64,000 nucleotides of DNA from assembly GCF_001429285.1 (NCBI RefSeq), contig NZ_LMJJ01000003.1, positions 1 to 64,000 on the forward strand. Reading direction: 5' to 3'. The notes beneath the pieces are model-generated. The model made no database searches. It saw nothing but the letters and a program-made list of their open reading frames with translations, and was not told the DNA's origin. This document shows, piece by piece, positions 16,563 through 24,055 of this stretch. Origin of the DNA: Ensifer sp. Root278 (GTDB taxonomy: Bacteria; Pseudomonadota; Alphaproteobacteria; Rhizobiales; Rhizobiaceae). Position 1 is the stretch's first letter. Each line of letters opens with the position of its first letter. The position numbers were made by a program, and so were the translations under genes.

Positions 16563-16641
16563 GTGTATCGGAGATGTGTTCTGGAGCGGCGTCTGTGTAC
16601 CTCAATGTTTGATCGGCCGAGCACAACGGCAGAGCGATACG
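16563..16641 (-). promoter_or_regulatory. Composite regulatory motif, site 4 (SDR - epoxide hydrolase - VOC operon)
   Basis: Element A is at 16563-16581 (plus strand GTGTATCGGAGATGTGTTC) and element B at 16594-16610 (TGTGTACCTCAATGTTT), 30 bases apart end to end. A partial upstream GTATC element is at 16627-16641, 46 bases from element B, the same offset as at site 3. The remaining bases of the gene-free stretch 16404-16811 show no credible gene. Confidence 0.55.
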
Positions 16642-16811
16642 AAATGCTCTGGGGTTCAAAGCGAACGGGGCCGTGGAGATCAGCAAAAGAAGACGGGGCC
16701 GACGCAGCGTCGACCCGCTCCAGAACCTTTCATCCGCCCATCGGCTTCGCTGCGAAAATCCACCTTGATTGGCTTCAAAGGTTCGCGCCGCCAGCTTTCG
16801 CGGTGCGGTGA

Positions 16812-17027
16812 TCAATCGAAGAACGGGTTGGCAAGCTCCTCGTGCGGAGCCTCCGGCAGCAATCCTCCGTCCTCAATCGCGGCCGGCTGCGGCCGCGCCG
16901 CGGCCGTTGCGGACGCCGGAATGGCGACGAGCGCCGCAAGAAGCGAGGGCTCTCCCGGGTCGCTGTCCCAGGCGCATGGCGCCGCCGCGAGGACGACTAT
17001 GGCGAAAGCTGTTGCGAAAATGCGCAT
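16812..17027 (-). CDS. Small secreted protein of unknown function (71 aa)
   Basis: The ATG at 17027 is preceded by an excellent GGAAGGAG ribosome site. The product starts MRIFATAFAIVVLAAAPCAW, a signal peptide, and the mature part is short, Ala/Pro-rich and acidic, ending EELANPFFD. The Cys in the signal region (AAAPC) is not a clear lipobox, so periplasmic or surface location is uncertain. I do not recognise a family. It has its own copy of the composite motif, so it is probably co-regulated with MsrA/DipZ, Ohr and the hydrolases. Confidence 0.6.
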   Translation of the reverse strand: MRIFATAFAIVVLAAAPCAWDSDPGEPSLLAALVAIPASATAAARPQPAAIEDGGLLPEAPHEELANPFFD

Positions 17028-17113
17028 GATGTCTCCTTCCGTTGATCATGGCGGCAGCGACGCGTCCCGTCACCACGGGCCCAAGCCTTGCTCACCGCCA
17101 GAGTGTCCTTTGG

Positions 17114-17162
17114 GCGTATCGCGGATGTGTGCGGGCGGCCGCAAAACTGTATCCTTGTGTAG
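17114..17162 (-). promoter_or_regulatory. Composite regulatory motif, site 5 (small secreted protein)
   Basis: Element A is at 17114-17133 (plus strand GCGTATCGCGGATGTGTGCG) and element B at 17147-17162 (CTGTATCCTTGTGTAG), 31 bases end to end. Element B shows GTATC/GTAG half-sites at a 10-base period. It lies 87-135 bp upstream of the small secreted protein start. Confidence 0.55.
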
Positions 17163-17250
17163 AAGGCCGACTTGGCCCGACCCCTTGCAAGATCCGTTCG
17201 AAACGTCACGGGTCTGGTCGTGCTCGCGATCCACACAAGCCCACGATCGG

Positions 17251-17988
17251 CTACGACGCGCTGTCTGCGACAAGCACCGGCTTCTCGCGATAGAGGCTCG
17301 GGAACAGGCGGTGCAGCGCTTCTATCTTCGGTTGCTCGTAGAGGACCACATAGGGCTGGCCTGGATTGTTGTAGACGTAGTCCTGGTGATAGGCCTCCGC
17401 TTGATAGAAAGCCTTGCCGGGTTCGATGGTCGTCACAAACGGCCGGGCAAAGACGTCCGCCGCGTTCAGCTGCGCGATGTAGTCGGAAGCGACCTTCGCC
17501 TGCCCTTCATTGCGCGGGAAGATCGTCGATCGATACTGCGGGCCGCTGTCCGGCCCCTGTCCGCCAAGCTGCGTCGGATCATGCGCAACCGAGAAATAGA
17601 TCTCGAGAAGCTGCCCATAACTGATCCTATTGGGATCGAAGGTAATCTCCACCGCTTCGGCGTGGCCGGTGGTGCCGGTTTCCGTCTGTTCGTAGGTCGC
17701 CGTCTCCGCGCTGCCGCCGGCATAGCCGGATCTGACGCCCGTGACGCCGGCCACATGCTGAAACACGGCTTGCACACCCCAGAAGCAGCCGCCTGCGAGC
17801 ACTGCCGTCTGCCTTGTCTCCGTTGAAGCGACGTCATGGAGCGCCTTGGGAATGGGTTTGGCCTGCTGCGCCGCCGTTTGTTCGTCGAAGGCGAACGTCA
17901 GCCCGCCGCCAACCATTGCCAGCGCGACGAACAGACGTCGGGAAAGGGCGGGCAAGCGGCGCCCACGCTGGTGTTGTTTGTCGGTCAT
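17251..17988 (-). CDS. msrA: Exported peptide methionine sulfoxide reductase A
   Basis: The product has 245 residues. The N-terminal 40 residues carry a signal with SRRLFVALAM, possibly Tat-type. The MsrA core runs from about 60 to 235, with the catalytic motif GGCFWG (Cys near 68), GYAGG, and HDPTQLGGQG and SGPQYRS loops. MsrA reduces methionine-S-sulfoxide in proteins. Most MsrA are cytosolic, so export points to repair of periplasmic proteins. The start at 17988 lies 10 bp beyond the stop of the DipZ-like gene, so the pair is one operon. DipZ can supply reducing power across the membrane to an exported MsrA (known principle; the pairing here is inferred). Confidence 0.9.
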   Translation of the reverse strand: MTDKQHQRGRRLPALSRRLFVALAMVGGGLTFAFDEQTAAQQAKPIPKALHDVASTETRQTAVLAGGCFWGVQAVFQHVAGVTGVRSGYAGGSAETATYEQTETGTTGHAEAVEITFDPNRISYGQLLEIYFSVAHDPTQLGGQGPDSGPQYRSTIFPRNEGQAKVASDYIAQLNAADVFARPFVTTIEPGKAFYQAEAYHQDYVYNNPGQPYVVLYEQPKIEALHRLFPSLYREKPVLVADSAS

Positions 17989-17998
17989 CTGTGAACTC

Positions 17999-19771
17999 TC
18001 ATCCAAAAGTGAAAACGAAGGCTTCCGCGCCGGGTTCGAGAAAGCGGATCTCGAAGGTCCGTTCCCGCGCCGCGCCTGACTGGCGCACGAGCTGATAGAG
18101 GCGGGTCTCCGTGACGGTCCCCCTGCCGGACGCGTCGATATCCGAGCCACGGTCTGCTGCGGGTGCCACACCATCCACCGTCACCTGAAACGGGATCGGC
18201 TTACCGCCGGCGCCAGGCCCAAGCACCAGATGCAGATCGCGAGCGCGGAACCGGTAGGTGATACCGCCGCCCGCTTCGTTGACACGGGCCTGCTCGGCCT
18301 CGACTGTCCAGTTGCCGGTAAGGCCCCACTCGTTGAGACGCGGGCTATCGACCGTATAGCGCTTGGCGCTGTCTGCGGAGACGCCCTCCGGAGACACGAA
18401 ATTCGCGGCCCGCTCATACCCGAGGTAAGTCTCGCCCGATCCGAGCCGGGAGAGGTCGGGCGAGGCTTCGGCGCCCTTTGCATCCGGTTTGACGAAGTTG
18501 TTTTCGGCCTTCCGCTTCCCCGCGGCCTCCGCCAGCAGATCCTGGATCACCCGCTCGGAACCTTCATAGTCGCCCTCGCCGAAATGCGTGTAGCGGATCT
18601 GCCCTTCGGCATCGATGAAGTAGTGGGCCGGCCAGTAGCTGTTGGAGAACGCGCGCCAGATGGCGAAGTCGTTGTCGATCGCCACCGGATAGGTGATCTT
18701 GAAGTCACGCACCGCCTTTTCGACGTTGCCGATCTGCTTTTCAAAGGCAAATTCCGGTGCGTGAACACCAATGACGACCAGACCCTGATCCCGGTACTTC
18801 TCGGCCCAGGCCCGCACATAGGGGATGGTCCGGATGCAGTTGATGCAGGAGTAGGTCCAGAAGTCGACAAGGACGACCTTGCCGCGAAGCTCGGCCGGGG
18901 TCAACGGCTTGGAATTCAGCCACTGAACGGCGCCGTCGAGCGACGGGAACGGACCTTCGACCGGGAGGTCGCTGCGATAGGCCGCCTGTCTCGTATCCTT
19001 AGCGGCAAGGGTCATGCGGGTGCTTGCGACGTCGGCAGGCGCCGCATTGGCGCGCAGGCGATCGAGGATCGACTGTTCGAAGCCCGAAGTGCTCGCATAG
19101 GAAAGCTGCGCCAGCAGGCCGGTGTCCAGCCCAAGGGCGATGGCCGCAACGCCGGCCAGCACCGCAACGCCGAGGCCCTGGCGGATGCGGTCGCCAATGC
19201 CGAGGAAGCGCTTCATCGCCGCGAACACTCTGGCGCCGGCAAGAACGGCAAGCGCCAGCGAGGTCGCGGCGCCTGCGGCGTAGGCGCCAAGCAAAAGCGT
19301 CGTCTGCACGTTCGCGCCGTTCAGCGCCGCGCCGGTCAACACCAGGCCGAGCACCGGTCCGGCGCAGGGTGCCCAAAGCAATCCGGTCGCAACACCGAGC
19401 AGGATGGCGCCGCCGACGCCGCCCTTCTCCCCGGTCGCAGCCTTTCTCGACAGCCGGTTTCCCAGCGCCACGAGTGGGCCAGTCACAAAAGCTGCGGCAC
19501 GCGTCGAAAGCAGTGTTACGCCGAAGACCGCCAGTAGCGCGATCGCGGCGTAGCGGCCAAACGCGTTCGCCTGGACCGCCCAGTTGCCGCCGAGCGCGGC
19601 AAGCGAGGCGATGCCCGCAAAGGTCACGGTCTTGGCGAGCAGCATCGGAAGTATGCTGGTGGAAAAGGGCTGGCCGGCGCGGGCAAACACGAATGGCAGG
19701 ACCGGCAGGATACAGGGACTGACGATCGTCAGGACGCCTGCAAGATAGGCTACAACAAAGAGGAGCATCAT
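17999..19771 (-). CDS. DipZ-like protein: CcdA membrane domain fused to thioredoxin-like domain
   Basis: The product has 590 residues. Residues 1-225 form a CcdA/DsbD-beta type six-helix membrane domain with redox Cys in TIVSPCILPVLPF and LLWAPCAGPVLG. Residues about 285-425 are a thioredoxin-like (AhpC/TlpA) domain with WTYSCINCIRTIPY (CxxC) and GVHAPEFAFE. The last roughly 160 residues are the DipZ C-terminal beta domain. Such proteins carry electrons from cytosolic thioredoxin to periplasmic clients. The start at 19771 follows GGAGAG. It is the first gene of the operon with exported msrA and has the composite motif upstream. Confidence 0.9.
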   Translation of the reverse strand: MMLLFVVAYLAGVLTIVSPCILPVLPFVFARAGQPFSTSILPMLLAKTVTFAGIASLAALGGNWAVQANAFGRYAAIALLAVFGVTLLSTRAAAFVTGPLVALGNRLSRKAATGEKGGVGGAILLGVATGLLWAPCAGPVLGLVLTGAALNGANVQTTLLLGAYAAGAATSLALAVLAGARVFAAMKRFLGIGDRIRQGLGVAVLAGVAAIALGLDTGLLAQLSYASTSGFEQSILDRLRANAAPADVASTRMTLAAKDTRQAAYRSDLPVEGPFPSLDGAVQWLNSKPLTPAELRGKVVLVDFWTYSCINCIRTIPYVRAWAEKYRDQGLVVIGVHAPEFAFEKQIGNVEKAVRDFKITYPVAIDNDFAIWRAFSNSYWPAHYFIDAEGQIRYTHFGEGDYEGSERVIQDLLAEAAGKRKAENNFVKPDAKGAEASPDLSRLGSGETYLGYERAANFVSPEGVSADSAKRYTVDSPRLNEWGLTGNWTVEAEQARVNEAGGGITYRFRARDLHLVLGPGAGGKPIPFQVTVDGVAPAADRGSDIDASGRGTVTETRLYQLVRQSGAARERTFEIRFLEPGAEAFVFTFG

Positions 19772-19840
19772 CGTCTCTCCGCATTGGATCAATGCCCCGA
19801 GGCAGTGATCACTTGACATGTGCGGCAGAGGACCATCGCG

Positions 19841-19889
19841 ACGTATCGCGGATGTTTCCGATCGATGGAGATTTGTATCTCAGTGCAAC
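19841..19889 (-). promoter_or_regulatory. Composite regulatory motif, site 6 (DipZ-like - msrA operon)
   Basis: Element A is at 19841-19860 (plus strand ACGTATCGCGGATGTTTCCG, nearly identical to site 5) and element B at 19873-19889 (TTGTATCTCAGTGCAAC), 30 bases end to end. It starts 70 bp upstream of the DipZ-like start. Confidence 0.55.
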
Positions 19890-19967
19890 AGTTGCGGCGT
19901 ATGCGGGGCGGCGGCACGTCGCGACACACGATCGCGGCCAGATGCTCGCTCGACCGGGTGAGCACAG

Positions 19968-20231
19968 ATGGACCAAAGCAAAAGAGGCCAGGACGGTCCC
20001 GGGCTCGATTGTCAGATAGCGGTGCACGGCACCTTTTCACTGCGCTCGCCCGTGCGCCCCAATCTGATCGGCACGTCGACCGTCAAGCTTGAAGCTGTGG
20101 AAGGCTCAACGCTGCTTGTCCGCAGTCTCGATTGCCTCGACGGCACGACCCCGTTCAAGCCGATCGCGCCGCCGCAGCGCGGCGACTTCGAGGCCGGCGA
20201 CAGCGGCCCACATAATTGCCAGAAGGCGTGA
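19968..20231 (+). pseudogene. Remnant of a TrmO/TsaA-type tRNA methyltransferase
   Basis: From about 20025 the frame encodes HGTFSLRSPVRPNLIGTS, then LLVRSLDCLDGTTPFKPIAPP. This closely matches the central-to-C-terminal part of small TrmO/TsaA (YaeB) proteins, which methylate t6A37 in tRNA. The N-terminal half is absent, and the stretch after LDGT lacks the usual P-L-x-D-x-K-P residues. The visible 87 codons therefore look like a decayed or truncated copy rather than a working gene. It abuts the molbindin-like gene, which is on the other strand. Confidence 0.6.
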
Positions 20232-20287
20232 TCGATCAAGATTTGGGTGGGCGCGACGGAAGACCCACGCGCCCTTCCTGAGAATTG

Positions 20288-20494
20288 TCAGTCAGTCCCG
20301 ACCATGACGTCCGAAGCCTTGATGACCGCATAGGCCTCGCCGCCGACCTTTAGACCCAACTCGTCGACCGACTCGTTGGTGATTGCAGCAGTCACGATCG
20401 AGCCGCCGACGTCGATACGAACGTGGGCGGTGGTAGCGCCCTTGATCACTTCGAAGATCTTGCCCTTGAGGCGATTGCGTGCGCTGATTTTCAT
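20288..20494 (-). CDS. Molbindin-like single TOBE/Mop-domain protein
   Basis: The product has 68 residues. It starts MKISARNRLKGKIFEVIKG and contains HVRIDVGGSIVTAAITNESV and YAVIKASDVMVG. This is one complete Mop/TOBE unit of the kind that oligomerises and binds molybdate or tungstate in the cytosol. The ATG at 20494 has AAGGAGAG. It is the last gene of the leftward DNA-repair cassette, 132 bp after exonuclease III, and may have its own promoter. Functional linkage to DNA repair is not obvious. Confidence 0.85.
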   Translation of the reverse strand: MKISARNRLKGKIFEVIKGATTAHVRIDVGGSIVTAAITNESVDELGLKVGGEAYAVIKASDVMVGTD

Positions 20495-20626
20495 GCGGCT
20501 CTCCTTCGTGGTTACCTTGGACGTTCGCGGTCGCCGTTTCCATCCACCTGCCGCAGCGGGTGTAATCCGGATAAGGGTTGCGAATAGCGCTGACGCTCTC
20601 AGCTTCATTCCCGCAATACAGCCAGC

Positions 20627-21400
20627 TCAATCGCGCAACGTGATCCAAACCGGCGCGTGGTCGCTCGCGCCCTCCATGCCGCGAACCTCGCGGTCGATGC
20701 CGGCGCCAATGAGCTTGCGGGACAGCTTGCGGCTGAGCAGCATATGATCGAGCCGGAGCCCGGCATCGCGCTGCCACCGGTTCCGGCGATAGTCCCAGAA
20801 TGTGAAGAGCTGTTCCTTCGGATGGGTCTTGCGCAGCGCATCCAGCCAGCCGTGGTCGAGGAGCGTACGGAACGCAGCACGGCTTTCCGGCTGCACCAGC
20901 GCGTTGTCGTCGTAGGAGGTTGTCGGGTAGATGTCGCGCGGCTCCGGCACGATGTTGTAGTCGCCGGCAAGCACAACAGGCAGATCGAGGGCGAAGAGCT
21001 CGGCGGCGTGTTCGGCCATTCGCTCATGCCAGGCGAGTTTGTAGGCGAACTTGGGGCCGGGCTGCGGGTTGCCGTTGGGGGCATAGAGGCAGGCGACCAG
21101 GACGCCGCTGACGGCAGCCTCGATGTAGCGCGCCTGGTTGTCCGAGGGATCACCGTCGAGCCCGACGCGAGTCAGGACCGGCGCGCTGTCGCGGGCGAGG
21201 ATTGCCACGCCATTCCAGGCGGATTGTCCCTGCCAGACGGCGCCATAGCCGGCCGCCTCGACCGCCGTGCGTGGAAACTGGCGGTCGGTGGCTTTCAGTT
21301 CCTGCAGGCAGACAATGTCAGGCTTGGTTTCGCCAAGCCAGGCGATCAGGTTTTCGAGCCGCTTGTTGATGCCGTTGATGTTGAAGGTGGCGATCTTCAT
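20627..21400 (-). CDS. xthA: Exodeoxyribonuclease III
   Basis: The product has 257 residues and the endonuclease/exonuclease/phosphatase fold: MKIATFNINGINKRLENL at the start (Asn at the metal site), CLQELKATD (metal-binding Glu), GDYNIVPEPRD (active-site Asp/Asn) and the final SDHAPVWITL (catalytic Asp-His). It cleaves abasic sites and removes 3' blocks. It follows the small hydrolase by 13 bp within the ligD-ku cassette, which fits 3'-end cleaning before ligation. Confidence 0.93.
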   Translation of the reverse strand: MKIATFNINGINKRLENLIAWLGETKPDIVCLQELKATDRQFPRTAVEAAGYGAVWQGQSAWNGVAILARDSAPVLTRVGLDGDPSDNQARYIEAAVSGVLVACLYAPNGNPQPGPKFAYKLAWHERMAEHAAELFALDLPVVLAGDYNIVPEPRDIYPTTSYDDNALVQPESRAAFRTLLDHGWLDALRKTHPKEQLFTFWDYRRNRWQRDAGLRLDHMLLSRKLSRKLIGAGIDREVRGMEGASDHAPVWITLRD

Positions 21401-21413
21401 CCCGGCAAACAGA

Positions 21414-22055
21414 TCAGCGCGTCAGTCGGGCGGCCCAGGCCGCCACCGCATCGGCCACGGTCCTCAAATGATCGGCGGTTGAAAAGCCGGAAAGGCTCTT
21501 GCGCGGCTTCAGGTCATGGTCGCCGTCCTCGAGCCATAGGACTTCGATCGCGTCGGAAAGCGTATAGCCCGGAACCTCCTCGCGCGTGCCGAACTCGTCA
21601 CGGGTACCCTGGCAAATCAGGGTTGGCGTCTTCAGCCCAGCCAAATGTTTGGTGCGCAACTGCTCCGGCTTTGCCGGCGGGTGGAAGGGATAGCCGAGGC
21701 AGAGCAGCCCGGTGATCTTGCCGGTCGCATGGAGTTGGTCGGCGACCATGCTCGCAACTCGCCCACCCATCGACTTGCCGCCGATGATGAGCGGCCCCTT
21801 CGCATCAAGCGCTTCGATGGCGGCGACATATTCCGGATTGAGCGTCTCGGCGCGCGGCGGGGGCTTGCGCCCGTTCGACGTCCGCCGCGCCGCCATGTAG
21901 CCGAACTCGAAGCGGGCGACGCGGAAGCCGGCGGCAGCAAGCGCCTTGGCGGTCGCAGTCATTGACGCGGAATCCATCGGCGCGCCGGCGCCATGGGCAA
22001 GAAGGATGGTGACGGGCGCATCATCAGGTCCGTCGAAAAGGAATTTGTCGCCCAT
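21414..22055 (-). CDS. Small alpha/beta hydrolase (KANL3/Tex30-like)
   Basis: The product has 213 residues: LLAHGAGAPMDS oxyanion segment, arginine-rich RRTSNGRKPPP, nucleophile elbow IGGKSMGGR (Ser), CLGYPFHPP, and DGDHDLKPRKSLSG with the catalytic His. It fits the dienelactone-hydrolase-like KANL3/Tex30 family, cytosolic hydrolases of unknown substrate. The ATG at 22055 is 1 bp beyond the stop of the BRCT-TPR gene, so it is co-translated in the NHEJ cassette. Confidence 0.85.
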   Translation of the reverse strand: MGDKFLFDGPDDAPVTILLAHGAGAPMDSASMTATAKALAAAGFRVARFEFGYMAARRTSNGRKPPPRAETLNPEYVAAIEALDAKGPLIIGGKSMGGRVASMVADQLHATGKITGLLCLGYPFHPPAKPEQLRTKHLAGLKTPTLICQGTRDEFGTREEVPGYTLSDAIEVLWLEDGDHDLKPRKSLSGFSTADHLRTVADAVAAWAARLTR

Positions 22056-22056
22056 A

Positions 22057-23139
22057 TCAGCCCGCTGTCCTTGGATGGCCTTGCAGATCGACATATTGCA
22101 CGCCGCGTTCCGCCGTTCGCGCCCATTCGCTGTCGCTATCGAGTTCGAGATAGCGACTCCACCAGCGCCTGGCTTCACCGAGATCACCGGCATCGAATTC
22201 GAGCTTCGCCAGATTGAAGACAGCGTCGGCATAGTCGCCGTCGAGCTCGATTGCCTTCCTAAGGTGCCTGCGGGCAGTGTCGATCCGTCCCCGTTCACTC
22301 ATCAGCCCGGCGAGGTTGAACCAAGCCTCGACGAAGGATGGATCGAGTTTGATGGCACGGGCGTAGTCATGCGCCGCATCCAGCTCCCGTCCTGCAGCCT
22401 TCAGGCAATTGGCACGATTGAAAGCCGCAACCGAATCCGTCCGGTCCATGGCGAGATAGCGCTGATAGAAGGTGGCGGCCTCCTCGTAGTCGCCATTCGC
22501 CTCCGCCTCCTCGGCCAGATCAAAGAGATCTTCCAGGGCGGCATCGGGCGTGCCGAGATCGAAGAGCAATTGCCCATTGAGCTCGCTCAGCCCCTCGGCA
22601 CTCCGCGCGTAGATCGCATCGGGACCGCCACTATGCAGCGAAAGCGCCGTTAACGACGCGACCTGTCCCGAACGATGAACGGATCGGACGATGGCGCTCC
22701 AATTCGCACCGCTTCCAATCAGTTCCGCATACTTTCTGGCGAGGATGAGATCACGGAACGAAAAGGGCTCGCTGTCATGCTCGAAAGCATCGAACAGGGA
22801 CAGGAGATCGAAGGTCCGCGGAGAAAGCTTGGCCTGATCGATCAGAGACTGACGTGTGAGTGCGGACGCTCCAGGCACCGACATCAGCCCGAGAAGCCGG
22901 AGGAAGCCGTTCTCGCTGACGAGCCATCGCCCCGCCGCATTTTCCGCATCGAAACGGGCTTCGATCTCCGCTTCGCTCGACTTCGCCAGCAGGTTCCGGC
23001 CGAACACCAGATACGTCGTCTGGCGCGTAACGCCGCGCCGCAAGTGGCCGAACTGTCGCTCCACTTCCCGCGCCACAAGTCGCCGCGGGAAGGCCGAGAG
23101 GCCCCCGACGATACCGAATGTCTGGCCTGCAACCGCCAT
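22057..23139 (-). CDS. BRCT-TPR protein linked to the NHEJ operon
   Basis: The product has 360 residues. Residues 1-85 look like a BRCT domain (FGIVGGLSAFPRRLVAREVE, then GVTRQTTYLVFGRNLL, ending RWLVSENGFLRLLGL). Residues about 95-165 resemble a MerR-like helix-turn-helix region. Residues about 200-350 carry tetratricopeptide repeats (SVAAFNRANCLKAAGRELDA, FVEAWFNLAGLMSERGRIDT, YADAVFNLAKLEFDAGDLGE). The start codon overlaps the ku stop (TGATG), so translation is coupled. BRCT and TPR domains both bind proteins, so a scaffold role in end joining is an inference; I know of no proven function. Confidence 0.8.
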   Translation of the reverse strand: MAVAGQTFGIVGGLSAFPRRLVAREVERQFGHLRRGVTRQTTYLVFGRNLLAKSSEAEIEARFDAENAAGRWLVSENGFLRLLGLMSVPGASALTRQSLIDQAKLSPRTFDLLSLFDAFEHDSEPFSFRDLILARKYAELIGSGANWSAIVRSVHRSGQVASLTALSLHSGGPDAIYARSAEGLSELNGQLLFDLGTPDAALEDLFDLAEEAEANGDYEEAATFYQRYLAMDRTDSVAAFNRANCLKAAGRELDAAHDYARAIKLDPSFVEAWFNLAGLMSERGRIDTARRHLRKAIELDGDYADAVFNLAKLEFDAGDLGEARRWWSRYLELDSDSEWARTAERGVQYVDLQGHPRTAG

Positions 23140-24029
23140 CAGGCTTTCTTCTTCGCGGTCGGTTTTGCCGCCGTCCGCTTGGCCGCAGCCGGAGTTGCAG
23201 CCTTGGCCGTTTCCTTCGCCGCCGGCTCGGCCTTGGACTTGCTCTTTGCCGGTGGCTTCGACTGCGACAGGCTCGCCTTCAGGGCATCCATGAGATTGAT
23301 GACGTTGCCACGTTCCGGCGCTGCCGCAATGATCGGCTTATGACCTTTAAGCTTCTCTCGGATCATCTTCATCAGCGCGATCTCGTAGCGGTCCTCGTAG
23401 TTCTTCGGATCGAAGACCGTCATCTTCTGCTGGATCAGCGCTTCGGCAAGCTGCAGCATTTCGGGGTCGGGATGGCCGACGGGGATATTGCCAAAATACT
23501 CAGCGGTTCCACGCACTTCGCTCGGGTTTCTCAGAGTACACACGAACATTCCGGTTTCGCGTGAACCGATCGTCACAACCCGCTCCCGGCTCGAAAGCAC
23601 CAGACGCGCGATTGCGAGCTTGCCGCTTTTTTTCAACGCCTCACGCAGCACGACGAAGGTTTCCTCCGCCATCGCGCCGTCGGGCGCCAGGTAATAGGGC
23701 GCGTCCTGGTAGATCACATCGACGGAGCCTTCATCGACGAAGGCCTCGATGTTCATGGTGTGGTTGGATTCGATCCTGACGCTTTCGAGATCGGCGTCCT
23801 CGATGATGATGTATTTCTTGTCTTCGTATTCGTAACCCTTGACCAGATCGGAGCGCTCGACAAGGCCGAGCTCCGGGTCGACCGGCTTCATGTTGATCCG
23901 GTTGTGGGTGTCCTTGTGAAGCTGATTGAAGCTGATGCGTTCGCTCGAGCTGGTCGCCGGATAGAGCCTCACGGGGCAACTGACGAGACTGAGTTTGAGA
24001 TAACCTTTCCAACTTGCCCTGGGCGCCAT
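23139..24029 (-). CDS. ku: Ku DNA end-binding protein
   Basis: The product has 296 residues. It begins MAPRASWKGYLKLSLVSCPV and continues through the Ku core ring (SFNQLHKDTHNRI, LVKGYEYEDKKYI, then DPKNYEDRYEIALMKMI). The last 45 residues are an extended Lys/Ala/Pro-rich basic tail, typical of bacterial Ku proteins that bind DNA and recruit LigD. It lies 26 bp downstream of ligD and overlaps the BRCT-TPR gene. Confidence 0.95.
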   Translation of the reverse strand: MAPRASWKGYLKLSLVSCPVRLYPATSSSERISFNQLHKDTHNRINMKPVDPELGLVERSDLVKGYEYEDKKYIIIEDADLESVRIESNHTMNIEAFVDEGSVDVIYQDAPYYLAPDGAMAEETFVVLREALKKSGKLAIARLVLSSRERVVTIGSRETGMFVCTLRNPSEVRGTAEYFGNIPVGHPDPEMLQLAEALIQQKMTVFDPKNYEDRYEIALMKMIREKLKGHKPIIAAAPERGNVINLMDALKASLSQSKPPAKSKSKAEPAAKETAKAATPAAAKRTAAKPTAKKKA

Positions 24030-24055
24030 GATTGTCTCCTACGCGGCCAAACGCA

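Noticed and set aside
16459-16815. Possible 118-codon gene in the gap upstream of the SDR operon
   Set aside because: It spans the conserved composite motif, has no ribosome site and encodes an Arg/Leu-rich product without family resemblance.
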